DNA of 64,000 bases from Ophiosphaerella korrae (taxonomy: Eukaryota; Ascomycota; Dothideomycetes; Pleosporales; Phaeosphaeriaceae). Positions 18,501 through 32,000 of this stretch are shown one piece after another. The position numbers were made by a program, and so were the translations under genes. Below the pieces are notes generated by a model, which saw only the letters and a program-made list of their open reading frames with translations, was not told the origin of the DNA and did no database searches. Within the stretch, counting starts at the first letter, position 1, and every line of letters starts with the position of its first letter. The DNA lies in assembly GCA_028456385.1 (NCBI GenBank), contig JALNQF010000230.1, positions 1 through 64,000 of the forward strand. Reading direction: 5' to 3'.

Positions 18501-20983
18501 TTATATCTATAACTATGTTTTTAATTATTATCTCTTCTAATTCTAGTATAGAGGGAACTATTTTAAACCTAATAGGTTCCTAGAATAGTTTTCCTTTAAT
18601 TGTACTTAGCTGTTACAGATATCTTTTTATTATATACTACATTCCTAATATTTCTACAAACTTCTTTAATCTAAAGTTTCTTATAGCTCTACTATTAATT
18701 ATTAATTATACTTTCTTCCTTTAATAAGTGCCTATTTTTATAATATATAGGCCTCTTATACCTTCTAACCTTTTTTATTTAGGTATTTTTATAAATTATC
18801 TATCTTTCTAGGGCTATAGCCCTACTTTAAGTTTATATTCTTTATGTTTTAGATATTTATTATACGTGTATTTATACTATAGTCCTCTTTAGACGTATTT
18901 TTTTAATAGTTTTAGGCTAGGTCTTACTACTACGTATCTATCTTCTAGGATTATTTCCTATCCTTAGATATCTTCTACTAGAATTACTCTTGTATAGTCG
19001 TAACCTCTTCTTCTTATAGGCTATACTTTGTTATTTACTTTAAGGTTTCTATATATAATATAATTCTTATCTAGGTATAATATCTATAATGCTTTAAAAT
19101 ATACTAGGTGTCTTAGGTCTATTATCTTGTTGTCTCCTTCTTAGTACTTATCTTTTCTAGGTATATATATAGTTAGGATATAGTATACTACTAGTACTCT
19201 TACTATATAAGCTTTATTAATCTATTACGTTTTTCTTATAAAGTACTACTATTCTCTTTATATAAGTATCTTCTCTACTATAACTATATATTACTTTATC
19301 TATTCTTAGAATAGTATAAATTTTATTTCTTTTAGATTGTATTCTTTCTAGTCTTTATACACTTCCTCTATACTTATAACTAGTAAGTATTTCTAAATAA
19401 ACTTCTATTCTTTATTTTCTTCCTTTATATCTATTATTATATAGCTATTATAACTATATATATCTTGCTAGGTATACTCTATACCTCTTATACTAATTTA
19501 TCTTACGCTTTCTTATAGTCTTTTAGAGGAAGCTATAGTAGTCTCTTTATCTAGTACTAGTCCTTTAGCCTAGATCGATAAGGTCTAGGGTTCTTCTCCT
19601 TCTAAGTCTTCTATTAGTAGGTCTATTATATACGCTGTTTTTTCTAGCTATACTTTTATTCTTTCTTTTATTACTACTACTCTATTTCTCTATTATAGGA
19701 AGTATCTTACTCTCTATTTACTAGAAAAGTATATATAGTAGTCGTCTTTGTAATAAAAAGTCTAGTAGAGTATTACGTATTGTATTTCTTTACTCTTAGC
19801 TACCTTTTCCTAAGGTTTAGCCTATACTTATAGTATTTCTTTCTTCTTTTTAGTTGTTTTTAACTAAGTTTCCTTATCTTTCTTATAGTCCTTACTTCTA
19901 TAATCTTTTACGAAGTGTCCTAGTTTTCTATATTTATAATATACTATATCCTTTTTCTTTTGTAATTAGTAGTCTTTCGCGTAGTAGCCTTTCTTACTAT
20001 AGTTAAAACACGTAAAGTCTTTGTTCTTTCTTTTCTTTCTATCCTTGTTTGCGTTAAGGATTATAGGGTCTCTAGTATCCTAGTTTCTAGTTTAGTTGCT
20101 GTACTTGTTCTTTTTCTATTCTTAAAGATTATTATTAATTTAGATTACTTACTACTTTAGAGCTTCTAATGTTCTAGGTTTCTCTATATATATTATTTCG
20201 TATTAGATTTTTACGTTAAGTCTTTGTTTAAATCGTAACGTAAGGGCTAATTTATTCTATTCTATATTCTAACTTAGTTATTTAAATTATAATACGTATT
20301 CTAGAATACTCTTACTTTATATAAGCCTCTTAAGTTTCTCTTTAGCTTATTAGGTAATATCTATATCCCTAAATACTACTCTTATTTGTTTAGTAAAGTA
20401 TTTATAACTTCTAAAAATAGCTCTAGTCTTGTCTTTCTAAGTTATTAGCGAGTATGTTAAGTAATCTATCTAGTAAGGCTTATACTATCTTATTACGTCT
20501 TCTTCTAGGTGTAGTCTAATGTATATTACCTTCTTCTCTTCTATATCAAAGTATAGTACTTATACGTTTATCTAGAGTTATACTAATACTATAAAGGGTC
20601 TTAACTTCTCCCTTATTCTATTTAACTTTTTAAGGACAGGTATCTTTAGTAGTTTCTTTGTCGCACTTATTTCTAGTTATTAGGTAATTAGTTCTATTTA
20701 GTTCTAACCTTCTATAATAGCTTTAATTTATACTTTGTTCTATCTTAAGTAGTCTTACAATTCCTTATTTTACATTTCTAGTACTTCGATTACTATTTTT
20801 ATGTCTTCTTTCTTAGAGATTAGGTTATTTAGGTAGTCCTTAATTTATTTCTATATAGTGTCGTCCGACTTATAGCTACTTATAGGTACCTTAGCTCCTT
20901 TTTTAGTTAAACTTTCTACTGTTGTATTAGCTAGACTATGCGCTACTTACGCTTCGCTACTCTTAATAACTAAATTAGTAAGG

Positions 20984-21411
20984 TGTAATAGGTGTTACTA
21001 GGGTTAACTTCCTAATACCTAAGGGTATTAGTAGATTAGGAGGTAATAACAAGAGTTCGTGTAGTAATCTATAATAGGCTATAAATAATAGAAGATGTTT
21101 TATAACTATCTTAGTATTGTCGCTTGTAGTTAATAATTAAATTGCTAATACTATCCTAATAATACGTATTATTATTAACTATATACTTATTGTAATCTGT
21201 TAATCTGTAGTTACTAAGACTAATAGATTGTAGATTACTCTAATCTATAATCTATTAATACTAAGAGTCTATAGATTATAGATTACCCTAGGTGTCCTAA
21301 TTATATATAGCCTCCTAATTAAGTTCGTATCCCTTAGGGTTATATAAGTCTAAGTTAATTATCGTAAGGCTAATTAGTTCTATCTGTAGCTCTCTTGTTA
21401 CTGTCGTAACA
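20984..21411 (-). repeat. E1 5' LTR (right in window)
   Basis: 428 bp, same length and layout as the left E1 LTR. It ends CTGTCGTAACA and is followed by the TSD AAAGG. Confidence 0.85.
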
Positions 21412-21416
21412 AAAGG

Positions 21417-21564
21417 CGCAATAGATTCTAGGTATACCTAGAATCTACTAATTAGCTTAGTATATAAGCGTAATAATTACTAAGTTACTAACTTTACTAT
21501 AGCTAAAAGATTATAGCTTTAGCTTTTATAAATAAAGAAATTAAATAAAATATTTTATATATAA
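21417..21564. other. Short unclassified AT-rich piece with a perfect palindrome
   Basis: This is the continuation of the E1 insertion target. It contains a 26-bp perfect palindrome at 21,422-21,447, each half being TAGATTCTAGGTA and its complement. It is otherwise AT-rich and matches none of the chromovirus regions I can identify. It ends at the start of the E2 LTR. Confidence 0.5.
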
Positions 21565-21999
21565 TCTTATAAGCGTAACAAGAGAAATCGATATAGAACT
21601 AATTAGTCCTGTTATAGATGCTAATAAAACATAGGACAAGCGGGGTAGTAACCTTAATTAGGAAGTTAACTACAGTAAGGATACGTAATAACTTCGTAAA
21701 TTCGCGATCTTAGTAAATACAAAGCTATAAAGCTACTTTATAAATTTGTAATCTTAGTAAACACAAAGCTACGAAGCTAAAGGATTAATAGAGGTATATA
21801 GTTAGTAGTAATACGTATTATTAGGATAGTATTAGTAATTTAATTATTAACTACGAGCAACAATATATTAACATCGCAAGAATTATTCTATTATTTATAG
21901 CCTATTATAGATTACGATACGTACTTTTGTTATTAGCTTCTAATCTACTATACTCTAACTAGAGGTTACTTGTAGTTAATAATAGGTGCCCCTATTATA
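21565..21999 (+). repeat. E2 5' LTR
   Basis: 435 bp, TCTTATAAGCGTAACAAGAG (normally TGTTAT) to CCCCTATTATA. It has the subtype B centre with CGCGATCTTAGTAAATACAAAGC motifs. Confidence 0.8.
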
Positions 22000-23480
22000 C
22001 CTTACTAATCTAGTTATTAGAAGAAGCGAAGCGTAAGTAGCGTATAGTCTAAGCTAACACGATAGTAGAAAGTATAACTAAGAAAGGAGGCAAAGCACTT
22101 CTAAGTAGTTATAAGTTAGATAGAACTAACTAGGTAGTAGTTAAGATATACTTAAACAACTTAATTACTAAGAAAGGGGATATACAACTAATAATTAAAG
22201 CCCTAGAAACGTAGAATAAAGAACTATAGGAGTATATTAAATAAAATAAGGCTTAAATTAAAGCTATTATAATAGGATAAAACTAGATAGAATAAATTAC
22301 CTAGAGATTAGAAATAAGTATAACAAAGAAACTACCTAAGATACTTATACTTAAGAAATTTAATAGAATAGAAAAAGAAATAAAACCTTTTCTAGCCTTA
22401 GTATAACTATAGATAGACGTTTAGGTACTACACTTTAATATAGAAGAAAAGAAGGTTGTATATATTAGAATATACCTAAAAGGAAATGCTATAAGATAGT
22501 TTAAACCCTACTAGATAGACTATAGCTTAAAGGCCCTAAGAATAAAAAAAGATAAAACAATAGCTATATTTCGAAGCTATAAATACTTTGTATAAAGAAT
22601 AAGAGTAGTATTTAGAGACGTAGATATTACATAACAAGTAGAAGAAAAGCTTAAAAAACTTAAATAATAAAGAAGTGTTCTAGAATATATATCTAAATTT
22701 AAATAACTATTATAAAATATAGGATAGAAAAAACTATCTTTTATATTAAAGTATAAATAAGGACTAAAAGTAAATATCTAATATAAACTAATTTAGATAG
22801 AGAAAGTAAGTATATTAGAAGCCTTAAAAAGATAAGTAATATAAGTAAATAATAACCTCTAAGAATAGAGAATAAATAAATATAGTAGATACTATAGAAA
22901 CTATAATAGTAGAGACCCTATAATACTAGATACTTGTAAGGTAGACTTTACACAAGATAACTTAATAAGGTAGTTTTAACAATTAACTAAAAAGAGTAAA
23001 TAGTAGATAAAGCTATCTAAGTAAGTACTAGGTATATATACCTAGTAGCCTACTAAGCGCTAACTAAAAGTAGAAAGGTAGTTAAATGTTAGTAAGTTCG
23101 CAATGTTAGTAAGTTTATAATGTTAGTAAGTTTGCTATGTTAGTAAGTTGCAAACTTACTAATATTAGTACGAAAATAAGAGATATAAGGGATAACTCCC
23201 TTACAATACTAATAAAGATAGTAAGAAGAAAAATAAAGACTTTATATATTTTAACTATAGTAAGAAAGGCTACTATATAAAAGAGTACTAATTAAAGAAG
23301 AAAGATATAGTATATTATAAATATAAGAAGCTAGGACACTTTATAAAAGACTATAGAAGTAAAGACTTTAAAAAAGAAAAAGAAGCCTAGTTAAAGATAA
23401 CTAAAGACAAGAAAGAAGTACCTAAAGTACAAGCTAAACCTTAAGAAAAAGTAGTAGTAAGTAAATAATTACAATATAAA
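22000..23480 (+). pseudogene. E2 gag relic
   Basis: The frame shows a retrotransposon gag domain: KFNRIEKEIKPFLA, KKVVYIRIYLKGNAI, IAIFRSYKYFV and VLEYISKFK (about 22,350-22,700). Two zinc-knuckle blocks lie at about 23,235-23,370 (FNYSKKGYYIKEY and YYKYKKLGHFIKDY), where the Cys ligands have become Tyr (TGC/TGT to TAC/TAT), a classic RIP outcome. A MITE (22,934-23,206) also splits the frame. The product would have been the capsid/nucleocapsid protein. Confidence 0.75.
22934..23206 (-). mobile_element. MITE copy 1 (273 bp) in E2 gag, 3-bp TSD TAC
   Basis: Terminal inverted repeats are TTGTAAGGTAG at the left and CTCCCTTACAA at the right. The flanks are TAC (22,931-22,933) and TAC (23,207-23,209). 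Inside are the palindrome CTAGGTATATATACCTAG, a GCGCTAAC block, and about four copies of a 17-bp unit ATGTTAGTAAGTTTGCA (about 23,085-23,150), the last reversing on itself. It has no coding capacity. It is inverted relative to the copy at 55,269. Confidence 0.75.
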
Positions 23481-24434
23481 ATACTCTATTAGACCTTTTA
23501 TAATAAAGATAACTACTATATATACTTTTCTAGTAAGTAGAGAGTAAGATAGTTTTTATAGAAGAATAGAGTAGTAGTAATAAAAGAAAGAATTTAAGAT
23601 AAGCTTAAAGAAACAAATACAGTTACTTCTAGAGAACTAAGAAGTAATAAAAAGTAAGTTAAAGTTAGAGGTATAAAGTATACCTTACTTAATAAAAGAA
23701 GCTATAATAGCTATGCTATAATAGATATAGTAGAATAAAATAAATATTAGTAGTTTATTTAGAAATATTTACTAGTTATAAGTATAAAAAAAGTATTTAA
23801 AGACTAGAAAGTGTATAATCCTAAGAATATTAAGTTTATAATATTTTAGTAAGAAATAAAATAATATATAGTTATAGTAAAAAGAATACCTATATAAAGA
23901 AAGTAGTAGTTCTTTATAAAAAAGACGTAATAGATTAGTTAAGCCTATATACTAAGTATACTAATAGTATACTATATCTTAGTATAAATAAGACCTAGTA
24001 CTAATAAATACTAAGAAGGGGATAATAAGAGAATAGATCTAGAATATCTAGTATACTTTAAAGTATCTTAAGTATTATATCTAAATACTAATTAGTATAT
24101 ATATAGAGAAGCTTAAGTAAGAAACTTTATATAATAAGTAAAAAGAAAAGGATATAATTATATAAAAGCTATCTAATAGAAAGATATTAAAGGTTAGAAA
24201 TTAGTTAGTATACCTAATAAGGAGTGCATAGTAATTAGACCTAGAAAAAAGCTACCTAAAGAATACGTCCTAGGAAAGCTATAGTATAAATATATAGAAG
24301 ATAAATATCTTAAATACAAAGACTATAAATAGAAAGTAAAGTAAAAGCCTTAGAAGGATAGATAGTTTATAAAAGAGCCTTAGTAAGTAAAGCTTAAAAG
24401 TATAATAGGCCTATATATTACTAAAGAAAGAATA

Positions 24435-25646
24435 TACTAAAGAAGAAAAGTATAAATTATAATAGATAGTAGAGCTACAAGGAACTTTATATTAAAAAAG
24501 TTAGTAAAGGTGTTATATAGTAGCTCTACTCTACTACGCTAAATAAACCTAAAAAGGTAACTAAGTATTTAACAACGTTGAATATAGGAGTAGAATAGTA
24601 TATATATTACCTAAGGGCCCTTGCCCTTACTTGCGCTTTGCGCAGCTACAGCCTACGGCGGCCTACAGCGTAATAAAAGGATTAAAGAATAAAGTATAAT
24701 ATAAAGAAATACCCTTTATAACTAAGTATAATTAAAGGTAAACTATTTTAGAAACCTATTAGGTTTAAGATAGTACCTTCTATATTAGAACTAGAAAGAC
24801 TAAAGATTAAGAATATAGTTATAGATATAATAATAATTAATAACAAACAAGAAATAATATTAGGTATACTATAGTTATAGTTAACTAACCTAAGAATTAA
24901 TTAGAGAATAAAAAAAATTAGCTACTCTAAGAAAGATATATTAAAAGCTAATATAAGTATATATAAGGGAGAATTCCGAGAAGAATATAAGAAGTAAGAG
25001 TAGTAACATATAGAACCTAAAGACTACTTTCTAGAATATTAGCTATAGGACTTAGTAATAGAACTAGAAGAAAAGAAGAACGTAGGATAGAGCCTAGTAT
25101 ATTAAAAGACTAAAGAAAAATTAAAAATTAAGTAAGTATTTATTAAAAGTACGATAAAGAAAGAATAGATATAAGATTTCTAATCTTTAGTAGTATATAG
25201 ACTTATATTTATAGATAAAAAAGGAATAAAAGATAAATAACTCTACGTAGACTTTAAAATAATAAACATAATTATAGATAAGAACTAATACCCTTTACTA
25301 TATATAGATAAGATATAAGATAAGCTATAGAAAGCTTAAATCTTTACAAAACTAGATATCTAGAACGCCTACTACTAGATTAGGATTATAAAAGAAGATA
25401 AATAGAAAACTATATTTAGAACGTAGTATAAACTATTTAAGTACGTAGTTATACTATTTAGATTAATAAACGTACTAGTAGTGTTTTAAGAAAGAATTAA
25501 TATAGTCTTAAGAGAGTACCTAGATATATTTATATTTATATACCTAGATAATATCTTATATTCTTAGAAATAGAAGAAGAATACGTATAATATATATATA
25601 AAGTACTAGAAAGACTAGAAAAGAATAAATTATTCTTTAAAATAAG
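24435..25646 (+). pseudogene. E2 protease-reverse transcriptase relic (5' part)
   Basis: The protease active site is readable as IDSRATRNF (24,462-24,488); the family has Gly where Arg now stands, and the Asp codon (24,465-24,467) survives. After a 165-bp insertion the frame resumes. The RT blocks LYVDFKIINIIIDKNQYPLLYIDKI (in two pieces), FTKLDI.NAYYQIRI, VILFRLINVLVVF and the catalytic block IYLDNILYS (about 25,535-25,565; second Asp of YLDD now Asn) follow. It breaks at the E3 insertion (25,652). Confidence 0.8.
24511..24675 (+). mobile_element. 165-bp LTR-like insertion, TSD AAAGG, partly un-RIPed
   Basis: The insert begins TGTTATATAG and ends GCGTAATA. It is flanked by AAAGG at 24,506-24,510 and 24,676-24,680. 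E5 lacks it at the equivalent site (about 47,725). The TG start, TA (probably former CA) end and 5-bp duplication are LTR-element features, so it may be a solo LTR of a very small LTR family or a TRIM/SMART-like element. Its right half (about 24,615-24,670) is GC-rich and contains TGCGCTTTGCGCA and a repeated GCCTAC, in sharp contrast to its surroundings. Confidence 0.65.
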
Positions 25647-25651
25647 GAAAT

Positions 25652-26081
25652 TGTAATATAGGTAATTACTAGGGTCGACTTCCTAATACCTAGGGGTGTT
25701 AGTAGATTACAAGGTAATAGGAAAGGCTTGTATTATAATCTATAATAACTTATAAATAGTAAAAGATATTTCGTAACTTTTTTGTACTAGCGTTCTATAG
25801 TTAATAGATTGAATTACTAATACTATCCTAATAATACGTATCCTACTAACTATATACTTGTCGTAATCTATAATCTATAGTTGCTAAGACTAATAGATTA
25901 TAGATTATCTTAATCTATAATCTATTAATACTAAGAGTCTATAGATTATAGATTAGCCTAGGTATCCTAGTTATATGTAGTTTCCTATTTAAGGTCGTTA
26001 CTTTACTCGTCCTATGCTTTGTTAGCGCCTAGATTAGGACTAATTAGTTCTATCTCGATTTCTTCTATTATACCTATAATA
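25652..26081 (-). repeat. E3 3' LTR
   Basis: 430 bp, starting TGTAATATAGGTAATTACTA. It has the subtype A centre. Confidence 0.85.
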
Positions 26082-29000
26082 CTATCTCTCCCTTTAGGTA
26101 GGTCCTAGTTTTCTTATCCTAGGGCTAGAGTTATTAGTCTAGTTTCTTCGTTAATGTAGAGTTCTTTATCTTCCCTTATACCTATTTTATCTATACGTTG
26201 TTACTACCTCCTTACTAATTACGTATTACGTAATAGTGTTAAAATATTTCTTTACTCTTATTATACTTTTCCTAAGTTAAACCCTAAGTCTCTTTCTTAT
26301 ATTATTTCTATAAACAATAGTAGAGCTTATAAGGTGTATATTCGTGTAAATATACGTAGCTCTTATAACGTGTCTAGTATTTCTCTTTCTAAGTGTAAGT
26401 TTATTACGCTTATTCTTACGTCTAGGCTTAATAATAATAAGGAAAGCTGTTAACTAGACTTAAGAGAAATTACTATCTTAAATTATAGAGGCTAAAGCTA
26501 AGCGTAAGCGTATCTAGGAGCTTGCGTAGAGTAAGCTAGTAGAGAATTAAGCTCGTCTCTCTTATCTTTGTAAGATAAAGGCCTTAAATAATAAGAAATT
26601 AGCTAAGTAGTTAGTAGCTCTAGAAGCTAAGTTAGACTTAAATAAGGCGTTTAATATTACTATAGTAGGTTCTATACTAGACGTCCTTATTATCTCTCTA
26701 TCTATTGTTAGTAATATTAGTTCTCTTAGTTTACTACTAGGCGTTCTAGAGGGTTTTGATTTTAGAACTCCTTTAATTTCTTAAAGTAATTAAGGTTATC
26801 TTCTAGTTCCTATGTTTTCTCCTATAGTTGTCCTTTTTTGTCTATACCTATCTATTCTACTAAGTAGTAGTTTTTTCTATTACAGAACTTATACTATAGG
26901 ATTTCTTTAACTTCTTATTTTTCTTATTCTCTATACGTATCTACTTTATACACTAGTAGTTCTACTTCTTGTAGTACTTGTTCTAGTAAAGCTACGTAAA
27001 ATATTAGGTATATCCTTATCTTGTTTAGTAGCTTTAATTTAAATATAACTAGTATAACTATTTTCTTAATTTTATATAGTCTTATCTTAACGTAGTCTAG
27101 TTTTAGACTAGGTTATTTGCTCTTAATATTCTTCTATATTAACTATACTTTTTCTCCCTCTCTAAATTAAAGTCTTTCTTTATACTTCTTATTATAGTAC
27201 TTTGTTATCTAATTATATAGGAATTCTACGTCCTATCTTAGTTAATTATATATATCTTTAAGTCTATTAGTAAAGTTTTCTCCTCTTAGAGACTAAAATA
27301 TCTATTCTCTTAGTATTTAGTATACGTTAGGCTTAAATCTATAGTTCGCGAAGAAGAGTAATACTCTTATTACTATATTCTTTATGCTGTTGTATACTAA
27401 CTATACTATAAGTAATAACTATACCTAGTTATTCTAGTTATAGTTAAGGTAGTATCTTAAGTATTGTTCTACTATCTAATTTATTCGTTCTAATTGTCTA
27501 TCTATTTGTAGGTAGTATACTGTAGATATTACGTACTATATTCCTAATTACGCTATTATTATTCTCTATAGTTTTAATGTAAATTGTATATCTCTATCTA
27601 TAATAATCTTATCTAGTAGTCTATATTAACTAATTATAGTTTCTAGAACTTAGTATATAGTAACTTCTATCCTACTTTTCTCTTTATATAGTCTAAAGTA
27701 TATATACTTTATAAGTTTATCTACTATTATTAAGATTCTGTTATACTTAATTCCTAATATTAGGTCTTTAGACTTAGGTAGCTTCGTAATAAAGTCTATT
27801 GTAATAACTCCCTATAGTTATCCTAGTACTTCTATTAGTTATAGTATTCTATATAGTATATATCTGTTGTATTTATTTCTTTAATATTCTATATAGTCTC
27901 GTAGTACCTCTATTACTATTTATCTTACTTTTAGAATATAGTAGTCTTTTAGTAGTCTATCTAATGTTTTATTAATACCTTAGTAACTATATACTAGTAA
28001 TTTGTAGAATTGTCGTATAAATTCCTTTTAAATTTTTCCTAAAATATATATTCTTCTATAAGCTTATATAAATCCTTCTTAGATTTCTAGTTTCTTTATT
28101 TCTTTAGATACTTCTATCGTTGTTTTCTAAATCTATTTATCTAGCTCGCTGCTTATTCTTTTAAGTGTTACGGCTATTTTAGGTATATTTAGGACTAAGT
28201 ATCCTTCTTTGTTCTTAACTAGAACTATACTAGTAGTATTTACTTCCTCTTGTAAGTCTAGTCTTCTACTAAGGGCGTCTATAAACTAATTATCTTTCTC
28301 TTTTATATGTATAATTTCTATATTAAAAGTTAATAGGAATTCCTACTATCTTGTGTAGTATTATAATAACTCTTTATTTATTATAAATCTTATAAGATTC
28401 TTATAGTCTTTATAAACCTTTATCTAATACTTTACTCCTTATAGGTATACTCTCTATTATTTAAATACTTTATAGATTACTAGTATCTCCTTATTATAGA
28501 TTAGGTAATTAAGTTCTACTGTTTTTATCTTTTTAGAGAAGTATTTAACTAAGTATTCTTTTTTAGTCTCTAAGTTCTCTTGTATTAGTACTATTCTATA
28601 GACTAAGTTAGATATATCTATTTTTACTATTGCTAGTAGGTCTAGGTTATATATTCTAATAACTAGGTTTTCTATAAATTTCTTCTTAATCTTTTTAAAT
28701 ACCTCGTCGTATTCTTTTATCTATTTAAACAGCGTATCTTTCTTTATAAGTCTTGTTATTAGTTCTATATCTTTAGACTATCTTACTATTAACTTTTTAT
28801 AAAAGTTAGCTAGCCTATAAAACTATTGTACCTCTTTTAGGTTTCTTAGTTGTAGCTATTTATTAATTAATCTAATCTTTTCTAGGTTAATCTTGATTTT
28901 TCCTAGTTTAATAATAAATCCTAGGAAGTCTATTTCTTTTATGTAGAACTTACATTTTCTTATCTTAAGAAATAATTTATTTTTTGCTAGTTTCTCTAGT

Positions 29001-32000
29001 ACTTTGTATATATATTGTACGTGTTTTTCTTCTATTTCTAAAAATATAAAGATGTCGTCTAGGTACGCAAATGTAAATACGTCTAAGTACTCTCTTAGTA
29101 CTATATTAATTCTTTCTTAGAATACTACTAGTGCGTTTGTTAAGCTAAACAGTATAACTAAGTATTTATATAGTCTATACTATATTCTAAACACTATTTT
29201 CTATTTATTGCCTTTTTTAATTCTAATCTAATAGTACGCGTTTTAGATATCTAGTTTAGTAAAGATCTTTACTCTTTATAGTCTATCTTGTATCTTGTCT
29301 ATTTGTAGTAGTAGGTATTAGTTTTTATTTATAATTGCGTTAGTTTTCCTAAAATCTACGTAGGGTCTTTTATTACTTATTCCTTTTTTGTCTATAAATA
29401 TAAGTCTATATACTACTAATAATTTAGATTCTTATATCAATCCTTTTTTTATTACGTTTTAGATAAACGTTTATTTAATCTTAGATTTTTCTTCTATTTT
29501 TTAGTAGACTAGGCTCTATCCTAAGTTTTTACCTTCTTCTAATTCTATTACTAAGTCCTATAGTTAATATTCTAGAAGGTAATCCTTTAGTTCTATAAGC
29601 TATTTTTCTTATTTTTTATATTCTTTAGGAAATTCTCCTTTATAGGTACTTATGTTAGCCTTTAATATATCTATATTATAGTAATTAATTTTTCCTATTC
29701 TCTAATTAATATATAGGTTAGTTATCTATAACTATAGTATACCTAATATAATATCTTGTTTATTATTAATTATTGTTATGTCTATAACTATATTCTTAAT
29801 TTCTAGTCTTTCTAATCTTGGTATTAAAGGTACTGTCTTAAACTATATAGGTTCCTAGAATAGTTTTCCTTTAATTATACTTAGTTATTAAGGGTACTTT
29901 TTTATTATATATTTTATTCCTTATATCTCTATAAACTTCTTTAATATAAAGTTTCTTGTAGCTCTACTATTAATTATTAATCGTACTATCTTTTCTTAGT
30001 ATATACCTATTTTTATAATATATAGGCCTCTTATACCTTCTAGCCTTTTTTGCTTAGGTAGTTTTGTAAATTGTCTATTTTTCTAAAGCTATAAGCCTAC
30101 TTTAAGTTTATATTCTTTGTATTTTAGATACTTATCGTATATATATTTATACTATAGTCTTCCTTAGATATATTTCTTAGATAATTTTAGTCTAGGCCTT
30201 ACTACTACGTATCTATCTTCTAGGATTATTTCCTATCCTTAGATATTTTCTACTAGAATTACTCTTGTGTAATTATAACCTCTTCTTCTTATAGGCTATA
30301 CGTTGTTGTTTGCTTTAGGATTCCTATATATAATATAATTCTTATCTAGGTATAATATCTATAATACTTTAAAGTATACTAGATACTTTAGATCTATTAT
30401 CTTGTTATCCCCTTCCTAGTACTTGTCTTTACTAGGTGTATTTATTATTAGGATATAGTATACTACTAGTATTCTAGGTGTATAGGCTTTATTAATCTAT
30501 CGTATCTTTCTTACAAGGTGTTACTATTCCTTCTATATAAGTATTCTTCCTACTACAACTATATATTACTTTATCTATTCTTAAAATAGTATAAACTTTA
30601 TTTCTTTAGGATTGCGTTCTTTCTAGTCTTTGTACGCTTCCTCTATATTTATAACTATTAAATATATTTAAACAAACTTCTATTCTTTATTTTATTCTTC
30701 TATATTACTTAATATATAGCTATTATAACTATATATTGTTAGTTAGGTATACTCTATACCTCTTATACTAACTTGTCTCTTACTTCTTCTTAGTCCTTTA
30801 GAGGTAGTTATAGTAGTCTCTTTATCTAGTACCTATCCTTTAGCCTAGATTAATAGTACTAGGGGCTCTTCCCCTCCTAAGTCTTCTATTAGTAGGTCTA
30901 TTACTTAGGCTATCTTTTTTAGCTAAGCTTTTATTCTTTCTTTTGTTATAGCTACTCTATATCTCTATTTCTATAGGAACTATACTACTCCTTATTTACT
31001 AAAAAAGTATATATAGTAGTTATTATTATAACAAAAGGTCTAATAGAGTATTATATATTGTACTTCTTTACTCTTAGCTACTTTCTCTTAGGGTTTAGCC
31101 TATGCTTATAGTGCTTCCTTTTTCTTCTCTATTATTTTTAACTAAGCTTCTTTCTTTAGGTCTTTACTTCTATAGTCTTTTGTAAAGTGTCCTAGTTTCC
31201 TATATTTATAATATACTATATCTTTCTTCTTTTGTAATTAGTAATCCTTTACGTAGTAGCCTTTTTTACTATAGTTAAAGTACGTAAAGTCTTTACTCTT
31301 CTTTTTCTTTCTATCTTTGTTAGCGTTAAGGATTATAGGGTCTCCTTTATTATAGTTCTAGGTATAACCTCTATATTTATTTTTCTTCTATTCTTAAAGA
31401 TTATTATTAATTTGTATTACTTATTACTTTAGGGCTTCTAGTATTCGTAGTTTTTCTATATATATTATCTCGTATTAGATTTTAGAGTTTAGTCCTTGTT
31501 TAAACTATAATATTAAGGCTAATTTATTCTATTCTATATTCTATAATAATTATTTAAACTATAATACGTATTTAGGAATACTCTAACTTTGTGTAAGCTT
31601 TTCTAGCTACTCTTTAGCTTGTTAGGTAACGTCTATATCCCTAAATACTACTCTTATTCGTTTAGTAAAGTATTTATAGCTTCTAAAGATAGCTCTAGTC
31701 TTATCCTTCTAGGTTATTAGAGAGTGTGTTGTATAGTCTGTCTAGTAAGGTTCGTACTATCTTATTACGTCTTCTTTAAGGTATAGTCTAATATATATTA
31801 CCTTCTTTTCTTCTATATTAAAGTGTAGTACCTATATATCTATCTAGAGTTGTGCTAAAGCTATAAAAGGCCTTAGTTTCTCCCTTATTTTATTAAACTT
31901 CTTAAGGACAGGTATCTTTAGTAGTTTCTTCGTCGCGCTTATTTCTAGGCGTTGCGTAATTAGTTCTATCTAGTTCTATCCTTTAATAATAGCTTTAATT

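Larger units (their letters stand above)
14385..21411 (-). mobile_element. E1: complete RIP-inactivated Ty3/gypsy chromovirus, 7,027 bp, TSD AAAGG
   Basis: Both ends are defined. AAAGG precedes it (14,380-14,384) and follows it (21,412-21,416), and the 428-bp LTRs lie at 14,385-14,812 and 20,984-21,411. Read on the minus strand, the order is gag (about 20,950 down to 19,750, with two decayed CCHC knuckles near 19,900-20,000), protease, reverse transcriptase (YLDD position at about 17,785-17,796, now YLEN), RNase H, integrase (about 16,300-16,000) and a chromodomain-like segment (about 15,540-15,700). Stops occur throughout and zinc-binding Cys codons have become Tyr. No functional product can be made from this copy. 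Confidence 0.88.

Noticed and set aside
22934..23206. CRISPR-like spaced repeats (GTTAGTAAGTTTGC units)
   Set aside because: Units are directly abutting or inverted, with no unique spacers of constant length, and the genome is fungal. They are an internal minisatellite of a MITE.
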